Assembly: GCF_029203305.1 (NCBI RefSeq)
Contig: NC_089465.1
Span: 1,054,001-1,118,000 of the forward strand
Direction of reading: 5' to 3'
Length of the DNA stretch: 64,000 bases
Origin: Yamadazyma tenuis
Taxonomy: Eukaryota > Ascomycota > Pichiomycetes > Serinales > Debaryomycetaceae
Shown piece after piece: positions 37,600 to 46,247 of the stretch; the stretch's first letter is position 1, and each line of letters opens with the position of its first letter. The position numbers were made by a program, and so were the translations under genes. A model generated the notes under the pieces. It did not search any database and was not told the DNA's origin. It was given only the letters and a program-made list of their open reading frames with translations.

Positions 37600-40500
37600 A
37601 TGCCACCGGTGCGCACCATCTATTTACATCAACGCGCACCAAATCAAATCAAACCCACCGCGTTCATGCTAAACAACTTGGATGCACAGCACAGGTGGAT
37701 CTCCCGCCACAAGCCCCAGATCCCCAGTCCGCATCTATACCAGCTGCTTATTGACACGTCCCAGGGCCTTGGAAACCAATTTAATCCCGGAAAACCGTCA
37801 GTACTTCCACCTGCTTCCCGCACCGTCGCCATCGGCACCATTCAAGAGTACACCGTCACTGGGGTACCACGCAGCACACCCGAACCTATCCACACCAGGA
37901 ACACTCTCGCAAACTCCAGTTCATCCGCCGGCTTTGTGGTACCCAGTGGGCCTGATAAACGTCCAGTTGATGATTTTGATAGTGACGACGAATTACACCA
38001 TTTGTTGATAAAACGATCACGGCCCACCGAGATAGCAGCGAGGTCCACGGGAACTACGGTCCCAGCCGCCGCAACTGGTACTGCCGCAAGTGCCCATCCA
38101 GGCGCCCCAATCCGTCCCACTCCTTCTGTAAACATCACCAAACCAATTAGACCGAGTACAAACACCGTATCAAACGGTGTGCCGCGTGCCGCCGCCGCCC
38201 ATGCTGTCGGTGTAACACCATTTTCCCGTGCCAAATCCGTCTCCAGCTCGTTCGAGCACCCAACTGCATCGACTATCAAGTCGCATACCAACGATGAAAT
38301 GTACCAGAAATACATCAACTACCTCGAAATCAAGTGCAGCCTTCTCTCCCAGAGGTACCTGATCTTCGAGTCGTCCTCCATCTCTTTGGACGAGAAAAAT
38401 CGGTTCATTAGAGAGGAATTTACCCCCAAATTCGCCAAAATTGAATCGAGTTTGGATAGCATCAAGAACCTCCTCCCTCGATTTGCCCTCAAAGACTTGA
38501 GTCAGATCAGCGATGTGGGGGAGGTAGAGATCACAAGTTCCGTGCAAGTTCCCGGTACTTTGAGTGAAATACCTGAAGTACAAGTCCAGAACTCAACTGC
38601 CAACGTCAGTGAAGACGATTTCTCGGAGCTCGAAGTCACCCAGGTCAACTTGACTAAGCCCTCACGGTTGCCAAACGACGGCTTGATCAGCCTATCGTCC
38701 GAGCCAGACGTGTTTGTGGCAGCTCCTAGTTCACCACCTCGAACTCCTTTGAGGTCCGAAGACGACGTGGAGGACGAGTTTGGCCAGCACGAGATGGACG
38801 GGTTGATGACGCCTACTCACGAAATCGATGATGCCGATACTGACTTGAGTGGGTTTGTGGTTGACGATGTGGATGTTGAAGATACTGAAGATATCAGTGA
38901 GTTTGGTAGTGACGCGGAAAGCATAGCAGAAACCCAGTTCCACATCGATCAAGACGAGTTGAACGATCTAAGGTTGAGCCAGGATGTGGCCGACAACTTT
39001 GGTATCAACTATGAAGAAATGGATAATGATCTTGAGCTCGACAACGACTTTATCACCACCCAGTTGAACGATGAGAGGGAACTCAACTACGAGGTGATTG
39101 AAATCAGTGACGACGAAGAGGGTGTTTCGGACCTCGGAGGTCACACCACTTTCGTGAAGCCTGAAAAGACTAGTCAGAAGGCTAGAAAACCCGCATACGA
39201 CGAGTTTGATGAGTTTGACGACGAGTTTGCTGACGATGTGGTTGAAATGGGTATCACTACCTCCATCGACATTATCCGTGAACAACAGAATCGGTACCCT
39301 GGGTGTGAGCCGTACATCAAGGAAATCTACTCGGTGTTAAACAAGAAGTTTAAGCTACAGAATTTCCGATCCAATCAGTTTGAAGCCATCATATCTTTGC
39401 TTCAAGGTCGAGACGTGTTTGTGTTAATGCCTACCGGAGGTGGGAAGTCTCTTTGTTACCAGCTCCCATCCTTGATCAAGATAGGTGCCCGAAACCAGGG
39501 AGTTACGATTGTCATCTCCCCATTGATTTCGTTGATGCAAGATCAAGTCCAGCATTTGAAGAACAAGAACATCAAAGCAGGCATGATCAACTCCAAGATC
39601 GAGTACCTGGAAAAGAAACAGATTATAGACTTATTTAAGACCGCCCAGTTGGACTTGGTGTACTTGTCTCCAGAAATGGTTAACTCATCCGCCCAAATCC
39701 AGCGAATCATCAAGCAGTTGTACGATACCAAACAGCTCAACAAGGTGATTGTGGATGAAGCCCATTGTATCTCCAGTTGGGGTCATGACTTCCGCCCTGA
39801 CTATAAAGCTATGAGTATCTTCCGACAGAATTATCCTGATATCCCCATCATGGCCTTAACGGCCACTGCCAACGATAAGGTCCGATTGGACATCTTACAC
39901 TTGTTGAACATGAAGAGTCCCAAAGTGTTTAAGCAGAGTTTCAACCGGATAAACTTATACTATGAGATCCGAATGAAAAAGGCAGGTTTTGTTGAGGATA
40001 TTCGGGATACAATCTTGGCCAAGTACAAGAACCAAACCGGAATCATTTACTGCCATTCCAAGCAGCTGTGTGAGCAAATCAGTATGAAGTTAAATCAATT
40101 CGGTATCGAGTCGGCATTCTATCATGCTGGAATGAGCACGGAGGACCGGTTCGAGGTTCAAGATTCCTGGCAACAAGAAAGACTTCGAGTAATCTGTGCC
40201 ACAATAGCATTTGGAATGGGGATCGATAAGCCCAATGTTCGGTTTGTGATCCACTCGTTCTTACCCCGAAACCTAGAAGGCTATTATCAAGAAACCGGTC
40301 GTGCTGGAAGAGATGGCCTACACAGTGACTGTATCATGTACTATTCATACAAGGATGCTCGTAACTTACAGTTGATGATTCAGAAGGATGAAGAGTACAA
40401 CCAGGCCACCAAGGATAACCACTTGAGTAAATTACGGCAGGTGATCCAGTATTGTGAAAATAATCACGACTGTAGGAGAAGGCAAGTGTTGCAGTATTTC

Positions 40501-41394
40501 AACGAAAACTTTGATCCTAAGGACTGCCAAAAGCAGTGTGATTCTTGCAACAACAATGGCAGCGAGATTCTGCGAGATTTCACAGATGTGTCCCGAAGTA
40601 TTATCCGTCTAGTGCAGTCCATTCAGAACGAAAAAATCACCTTGCTCTACTGTCAGGATATTTTCAAGGGTTCGAATAACTCCAAAATCGTCAGCAAGGG
40701 CCACCACCAATTGGAGTATCATGGGATGGGTTCCAAGTTAACGAAGCTCGAGATCGAAAGAATCTTCTTCCACCTCATCTGTGAAGGGTGTTTGGAAGAG
40801 TACTCGGTGATCAAAGGAGGTTTTGCCTCCAATTATGTGAGAGTGGGTCTACAAGCGTCTCAGGTGTTATCGGGCACCAAACTGATTGTTATCAAGTTTT
40901 CCAACATCATCCCAGAAACCAAAGCAACCCCTGTGTCGGGATTTGTCAGTGCCAAAACCAACAAGCCGATCAAACTCCCTCAAAATAACCTCTCAAGTTT
41001 CGTGAATGCTTCCAATCGGATGCACATTGATCGCTGCTTCCATGAGCTCAATTTGATCCGGAACCAGAGGAAAATCGAGCTTAACTTCCAAAATGCCAAC
41101 AGCATTCTTAGTGATGACCTGCTCAAGAAATTGGCCATAATGTTACCAACATCCAAGCAGGAGTTCAAAAAGTACGTCAACAACAACGATCAACTCAACT
41201 ATTTTATTTATTTTAAGAGTAAGCTTATGGAGCTCAGCCGCGAAAGGAAAGAGAAACTGGGCCAGAAGGTGGGGCGGAACCTTAAGACAAACGGCACTCA
41301 TTCAGGCGGCAGTCAGCGTCATCGTGGGTCCAAATATTTCAAGCGGCCTGGCGCCGCAAAAAAAAAACGACTGCAAAAGACCATGCCCGAATGA
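37600..41394 (+). CDS. SGS1: RecQ-family DNA helicase Sgs1
   Basis: A 1264-residue helicase. The N-terminal ~580 residues are low complexity and acidic, where Top3-Rmi1 and other partners bind in Sgs1. The helicase core runs from about 585: motif 0 (FRSNQFEAI), motif I (PTGGGKSLCYQLP), motif II (DEAHCISSWGHDFRPDY, about 717), motif IV-VI (YCHSK, GMGIDKPNVR, QETGRAGRDG). The RQC region with zinc cysteines (C-R-R-R, CQKQCDSC) follows at about 940-1090, and an HRDC domain at about 1135-1205. The basic end has GRNLKTNGTHSGG. It acts in double-strand-break resection and dissolution of Holliday junctions. The start ATG at 37600 is inside a GCGCC context. Confidence 0.92.
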   Translation: MPPVRTIYLHQRAPNQIKPTAFMLNNLDAQHRWISRHKPQIPSPHLYQLLIDTSQGLGNQFNPGKPSVLPPASRTVAIGTIQEYTVTGVPRSTPEPIHTRNTLANSSSSAGFVVPSGPDKRPVDDFDSDDELHHLLIKRSRPTEIAARSTGTTVPAAATGTAASAHPGAPIRPTPSVNITKPIRPSTNTVSNGVPRAAAAHAVGVTPFSRAKSVSSSFEHPTASTIKSHTNDEMYQKYINYLEIKCSLLSQRYLIFESSSISLDEKNRFIREEFTPKFAKIESSLDSIKNLLPRFALKDLSQISDVGEVEITSSVQVPGTLSEIPEVQVQNSTANVSEDDFSELEVTQVNLTKPSRLPNDGLISLSSEPDVFVAAPSSPPRTPLRSEDDVEDEFGQHEMDGLMTPTHEIDDADTDLSGFVVDDVDVEDTEDISEFGSDAESIAETQFHIDQDELNDLRLSQDVADNFGINYEEMDNDLELDNDFITTQLNDERELNYEVIEISDDEEGVSDLGGHTTFVKPEKTSQKARKPAYDEFDEFDDEFADDVVEMGITTSIDIIREQQNRYPGCEPYIKEIYSVLNKKFKLQNFRSNQFEAIISLLQGRDVFVLMPTGGGKSLCYQLPSLIKIGARNQGVTIVISPLISLMQDQVQHLKNKNIKAGMINSKIEYLEKKQIIDLFKTAQLDLVYLSPEMVNSSAQIQRIIKQLYDTKQLNKVIVDEAHCISSWGHDFRPDYKAMSIFRQNYPDIPIMALTATANDKVRLDILHLLNMKSPKVFKQSFNRINLYYEIRMKKAGFVEDIRDTILAKYKNQTGIIYCHSKQLCEQISMKLNQFGIESAFYHAGMSTEDRFEVQDSWQQERLRVICATIAFGMGIDKPNVRFVIHSFLPRNLEGYYQETGRAGRDGLHSDCIMYYSYKDARNLQLMIQKDEEYNQATKDNHLSKLRQVIQYCENNHDCRRRQVLQYFNENFDPKDCQKQCDSCNNNGSEILRDFTDVSRSIIRLVQSIQNEKITLLYCQDIFKGSNNSKIVSKGHHQLEYHGMGSKLTKLEIERIFFHLICEGCLEEYSVIKGGFASNYVRVGLQASQVLSGTKLIVIKFSNIIPETKATPVSGFVSAKTNKPIKLPQNNLSSFVNASNRMHIDRCFHELNLIRNQRKIELNFQNANSILSDDLLKKLAIMLPTSKQEFKKYVNNNDQLNYFIYFKSKLMELSRERKEKLGQKVGRNLKTNGTHSGGSQRHRGSKYFKRPGAAKKKRLQKTMPE

Positions 41395-42668
41395 GGTGGA
41401 GCTTTACGTTTACGGGACAACCAGGACACTTGTCACAATGGGCAACGTAATTGCCCTGTTTGCAACCAGCGTCATAACTCTGGCAGGCCCCATTTTAGAT
41501 CAGCAAGGGCCGTCTTAATTGGGTATTAGAGTAGGCTGAAACGTCGCGATCTGCAGCTGCATATAAGACCAAATAACCTGATTCTGCCAGAGTAGGGGTC
41601 GGTAGTAAGGAAGGGTATTTGGGGGTGAAGGTGGGGGCCCCCAGTTGAATAGAACAAATCTAGAATGATATACGTATAAACAAGGTTTATTGAAGGGTTA
41701 AAGGCGATCTGCTACCCATTAGCAGTTGTCCCAATGGGACAAAACCGTTGAAACTTACTTAAGATATGTGACTAGTGAAATTGATTTTCCCACAAATATA
41801 CGCCCGTTATAGGGCCCGCGGCCAGCAAGCCTGCAACTGGCTGTAGGTTGCGCAGATGTATGCAGTACCGGGGATCCTGGCGGGTTTCATTTCGGATATG
41901 GATTATTGGGGTGTTTATACAGGTTGCATAGGGGTCCCCTAAAACGGGCGGCGATCATTGCCGGGGTAACAAACCCCACTGAGAATGTAATGGGCATTGA
42001 GCGGCGAACCCGCTTTAAGATTGGATATCTTACGGTTGGCAGTAGGAGAGATCTACGCCCGCATGTATTTGCTGCCTGATGCACCCCTCGTCGATCGGGA
42101 TTTGGGGGATAAATGCCGATATTCCAGGCTCATCATCAGGCCAAAACCCGAAATCACCATATAGGGTTTCGGAATCTTATTCCGTAGGTAGAGTTTAAAT
42201 CGACATACAAAATAACCATGCTCGAACCAAGAATTGGATAAGAAGCAAAGGCGCCAAAAAAGCTCCATAAGGCTAATACCCGGTATCCATTGTATCTGCA
42301 AGGTACCCTGACGATTGTAGTGTCAAATGGCAATGGGGTATGAATAACAAAATGCCATACTATGGTGGCGGATAAGGAGAACAAAAAATCAAAACTACAA
42401 GAGGCGGCATGCGAGTCCGGAAGGCTTGCGGCAGCTACCGCACCTGAAACGGGGCCTTCTAGGAAAAGGGATTTGTGCGATAGGTAATAGTGCATGATGC
42501 ATACATGAATCTTTATAAAAACGGCAAATTAAAACATTCGCAAAAAGTAAAATAAATATGAATCGCTTACCATAAATTAAAAAAAAAATTGTATACCCAG
42601 ATTTCATATAAATACTTCGAAATACCCCCTCAATTTATTGGCTGATCACATATATCGACCTTGACATA
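41395..42668. other. long intergenic region upstream of NRG1
   Basis: 1274 bases between SGS1 and NRG1. It includes a 12-bp perfect palindrome TGGGGGCCCCCA (41632-41643) and a 17-bp inverted repeat TTGTCCCA-A-TGGGACAA (41726-41742). A GC-rich patch lies at 41810-41860 and an AT-rich leader at 42500-42660. A 113-codon open frame on the minus strand (42154-42495) has no protein-like features. It is best read as a large NRG1 regulatory region; a non-coding RNA cannot be excluded. Confidence 0.5.
41726..41742. repeat. 17-bp inverted repeat in the NRG1 upstream region
   Basis: TTGTCCCA (41726-41733) and TGGGACAA (41735-41742) are perfect reverse complements around a single A. The size and symmetry suit a dimeric regulator site. 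Confidence 0.7.
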
Positions 42669-43346
42669 ATGTTTTCCAAACCCATTTACAATAATATAAA
42701 GTATCCACAGCCTCAATACAATCGTCAACTGGCATCGATTACCCGACTTCCAAGCTTCAGTGAGGTGATAACGCAAATTCCTTTACCAACTGAATTCCCC
42801 TTAAGCAAACCAGCGGGCGTGAGTGTCACCCCTGTCAGTGTGACACCCGCCATAAGCATTACTCCTGGAATTGGAGCCCGTCTGCTTTCACCAGCTTCTC
42901 CCTACCCTGTGCTGTATTATTACAGTTATGGGTACGGAGCTCCAACGGTGGCTGCCGCTACAGCCCCTAGTGTGCTGCCTGCCAGGAGCGTGTCGCCCAA
43001 AACATTATTGCCCACTCCTCCCCCCACCATGACAGCTGTCACCTCCACCTCCACTACCACTTCCACCGCCACCTCTCCAAAGGCCATTGGCTCTCCAGTG
43101 GTAATCCACAAACGCAAACATGTATGTAAGATCTGCTCTCGGTCCTTCACCACCTCCGGTCACTTGGCGCGTCACAACCGTATCCACACTGGTGAACGCA
43201 AGCACGTCTGCCCGTGGTCCAACTGCGATGCCCGCTTTGCTCGTCAAGATAATTGCATGCAACATTACAAAACACATACCAATGGCAAGAAACGCAAGAA
43301 CAATTTGAGTTTCAAGAACAGGTCCATCAACTCCAAAAGTATCTAA
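42669..43346 (+). CDS. NRG1: C2H2 transcriptional repressor Nrg1/Nrg2-like
   Basis: A 225-residue protein. A Pro/Ser/Thr/Ala-rich N-terminal region is followed by two C2H2 fingers at about 150-207. Finger 1 is HVCKICSRSFTTSGHLARH and finger 2 is HVCPWSNCDARFARQDNCMQ, nearly identical in pattern to Nrg1/Nrg2. A basic end (KKRKNN) follows. Nrg proteins recruit Tup1-Ssn6 and repress genes for alternative carbon sources, stress and filamentous growth. The ATG is at 42669. It has an unusually long upstream region and is followed by a 2.9-kb gene-free region. Confidence 0.88.
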   Translation: MFSKPIYNNIKYPQPQYNRQLASITRLPSFSEVITQIPLPTEFPLSKPAGVSVTPVSVTPAISITPGIGARLLSPASPYPVLYYYSYGYGAPTVAAATAPSVLPARSVSPKTLLPTPPPTMTAVTSTSTTTSTATSPKAIGSPVVIHKRKHVCKICSRSFTTSGHLARHNRIHTGERKHVCPWSNCDARFARQDNCMQHYKTHTNGKKRKNNLSFKNRSINSKSI

Positions 43347-43815
43347 CGACATCACGACACCTTCTTTACTTTTTCTATATAAACTGAAGCTGGAGCTTCA
43401 ATTGGGAATCTATGGTTATAGATGAGAAATGTACACTACGAACACCGTAATTATGTTTGGGCACTGCGGAGTGCTAGAGCTGGCATGCCGGGTTTTAAGG
43501 TGCAGCCTAATATCCAAGCATTCTGGCCGGTTTCATGCCGGTATGCCTTGGGCTCTCATAACAGGATAGACTGGGTTGGCTGCGGCGAGGTTTTTGTTGA
43601 GTGGGGCTTAAGACCGCAGGATCATTGACACTTAAACGCGCCTGCTGTTTCAAATAGTGTAAGCATTGATGGAGTAATTGCAATGGAAGTCATCGCAATA
43701 GAAATATCTCAAAATAGTATTGCGAGAATTCTGTTCAGAACTCAGCCAGCTTAATCCGAATGTCCCTACCGATGGCTGCAACCTTACCCTCGGTAACTGC
43801 AACATCTCAACGGCT

Positions 43816-43860
43816 CTGGTTCCCATCCCTGGCCAGCCCTGGTTCCCGTCCCTGAACAGC
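43816..43860. repeat. 22-bp imperfect direct repeat
   Basis: Copy 1 (43816-43837) and copy 2 (43839-43860) share CTGGTTCCC-TCCCTG--CAGC, with three differences, and are separated by one base. Confidence 0.8.
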
Positions 43861-45706
43861 TCTGACTATTTGCTAATGCGACGTTTACATTATGCTGCGG
43901 GTGCTACCCTTTGAGGAAACTAGGTCCCAGTGGCACTGGAAGTCTCTCTGCTGGGCCGACAAGGCTCAAAAGACCCATAGTGTTTGTGGATGGTGGTGGT
44001 TTTGTTGTGACAATGCCACGGCTTTTGTGACGTTATTTTGCTGTAAACGAACGAAATGTGCCGTGAAACCAGAATAGTTAGCTGCAAGTCTGGAGCCTAT
44101 GCCAGCCGTGACGCAACCGACATGTGAATGGTAAGACAATGGGTGACCTACCATTACCTTAAAAACACTACGGAAAAACAATCATCCTCCTCACCAAACA
44201 CCTCGAAAAGCTCTCAACCAGTTCCCGCATCAGCCTGTAACAGTGAGCTAATTTGTTTTTCGTGAGTTCCTAATAAGCCCTCGCAACCAGGATCAAACCC
44301 TGACAATTGACAAGCAAACAATAGGAGTTTTCACGGGAATCTCGTGCGATGGCCCTGGCATAAATTAGAACAATGGTAGGTCCAGACTACAATAAATCCC
44401 CCGTATTGGGCCATTAATAGGATGGTCGGTATTTTTCTATTGCAGAATGTTTCTTATGATAGCTAGACGGGCCCCTAAACTTGAATGGCAGTGTCGATCT
44501 ACCCATTTCACCTAGACGACGATTTCATCCAGGATTTTATCAACTTTGGCTCAGATCTTTGGTTAGGAAGAGTAAATCCTAGATGCATGTAATCTTGTGA
44601 CAGGTGTTGAATTTTGTTTCATCTTAAGCCAATGGCATTCTTGTCAATGGTATGAACCCCATCCTATACTGTTAAATTGATGGAAACCCACTGTCGTCTA
44701 ATGCCTCTATGTAAAGTACTAAAAGGATTCAGATTACAAGTCTCCTATTGTCTACACGTAGACTCGTCAAATTTTATGCTCCTTACATCCAAGTATTATG
44801 CATTAAACGCAAATTTTAAAAACAATTGGTGGGATACGCATGGAACAAATTTTCTAGCAAACAATATTTTTCCTTCAACTGCCAATCCTAACTCCTTCAT
44901 TGGGCATAAACCACAGGTGGCAGCTACCCATCGGATCTCGAATTCCACTCTCCGCACTCCACTTTCCGCGCCTCAGTGGGGCATTTCAATGATTCCGCTG
45001 TCATTCCGCTGCTGATAACACTCTTTTAGGTTATACTTTTGGTTGCTACCATTAGAAGAGGTATACAGGCCGTCCACCACCTGCTGGGATAGGTAATAAA
45101 TAAGCGCACATTAGCAGCTCCAACAACAGACTGCACTCACTCAAAAAATACTGGGAAAATAAATTGAAATTCTCTAGGGGTCGTGTCTTCCTCGAGCCCA
45201 CCTCATATAATTACTGCTTGTCTCTTAAAACTAAAGAATAGCTATGATTGCATCGGTTAAATCGCCGTTTGCTAGATGTCAACGGTTATGCATGCCGCTT
45301 CCTGCACATTTACGCAAGAGCTCTGCGGCGGTTGGTGCAGGAACAGGAAGTTCCCACTACCATTCGGGGGAAACCCTATTCCTCCCATCCACTGTCTTGG
45401 CCTCCAATCATATATTTCTACATTTACTGATAGCCCAATCATATATATCATTAACCCAAGTACATTTCAATTAACGAGCCCAATTGTATTTTCGCTTCCA
45501 TCGCTTCCATCGCTTGGCTCGCGTTTTTACTCGAGCATCGACCTCAAAGAAAAGGGGTCGCAATAAATCGGAATGACATCAGGCGGACCGGGGACAATCA
45601 ACTCTAGATTTGGTTATGGTTACTTGGCGGGTGGTCCAGACGCACTAGGCATCCTCGGTTGGCATCTGGCTTGCCTAAATCGAGATGGGTCTAAACCTTA
45701 ATTCCT

Positions 45707-45760
45707 TTTCGGTGGGGGTTTCGCCGACCCCACCGAAAGGACCCCCCCCCCCCCCCCCCC
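45707..45760. repeat. 11-bp stem hairpin followed by a C19 homopolymer
   Basis: TTTCGGTGGGG (45707-45717) pairs perfectly with CCCCACCGAAA (45728-45738) across a 10-base loop. After GGA, an uninterrupted run of 19 C residues occupies 45742-45760. The run length may be imprecise in an assembly. Confidence 0.85.
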
Positions 45761-46120
45761 AATCGGTGGATGGGTACCAGGACCACCGCAGGTACAGGCA
45801 TTAATACAACCAGGCATTGGCAGAGAGGGGAACCAAGAAAGGGGGATGGTAGCCCTAAAAGTCCTCTGCCTCGGATCTCCCATACTTGGCAAATCATGGG
45901 CAAGCGAAATTATGTTTCCCCGTAACTAGCATATACTTACGTTTAGTCCATTGTGATTGCTTTGTTGTCTTTCGTTTAGATTTACAAACATCCCGGCTGG
46001 CTGCTTATTGTTTAGGGGACAACTGGTAGCGTCAAATGGGTAAAATGCGTGAGGTGCGTTCGTATTGGCTCCGAAAATAGCAGATTCTTAACTGGTCAAA
46101 TTCACGCACTAGGTGATAAA

Positions 46121-46160
46121 TTTCATGCATAGCCTGCCAATTTCATGCATATCCTGCCAA
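46121..46160. repeat. 20-bp tandem duplication
   Basis: TTTCATGCATAGCCTGCCAA (46121-46140) is repeated at 46141-46160 with one change (G to T at unit position 12). Each unit contains the palindrome ATGCAT. Confidence 0.9.
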
Positions 46161-46247
46161 TTTTCACGACGTTTCAAGGGTTTGGGGGTGCTTCTGGAAT
46201 TTGAAGCATAATCGGGCGGTTTGTTTTTATTTGTCTTATTTTGGCGT

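Larger units (their letters stand above)
43347..46247. other. 2.9-kb gene-free convergent region
   Basis: This lies between the stop codons of NRG1 and the F-box-like gene. The longest open frames are ~60-112 codons and none has a recognisable domain or normal composition. I saw no LTR ends, tRNA cloverleaf, or U1/U2/U4/U5/U6, SRP or RNase P signature. It is not strikingly AT-rich. It contains a 22-bp imperfect duplication (43816-43860), a hairpin plus C19 run (45707-45760) and a 20-bp tandem duplication (46121-46160). Candidates are an unknown ncRNA, a decayed gene or element, a replication origin or a chromosomal structural element. Confidence 0.55.

Noticed and set aside
42154..42495. 113-codon minus-strand open frame upstream of NRG1
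   Set aside because: Hydrophobic but without any family resemblance, and placed in the NRG1 regulatory region. Possible only if a conserved homologue is found.
44255..44320. Minus-strand GTTTGATCCTGG resembling the start of a small-subunit rRNA (possible mitochondrial insertion)
   Set aside because: The similarity is limited to about 12 bases; flanks do not resemble rRNA.
44677..45015. 112-codon plus-strand open frame in the gene-free region
   Set aside because: No domain, mixed composition and no neighbouring promoter logic; judged a chance frame.
43347..46247. Centromere as explanation for the gene-free region
   Set aside because: The region is not an AT-rich trough and has no large inverted repeats or retroelement pieces, so it lacks the features known in related yeasts. 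Not excluded without Cse4 mapping.
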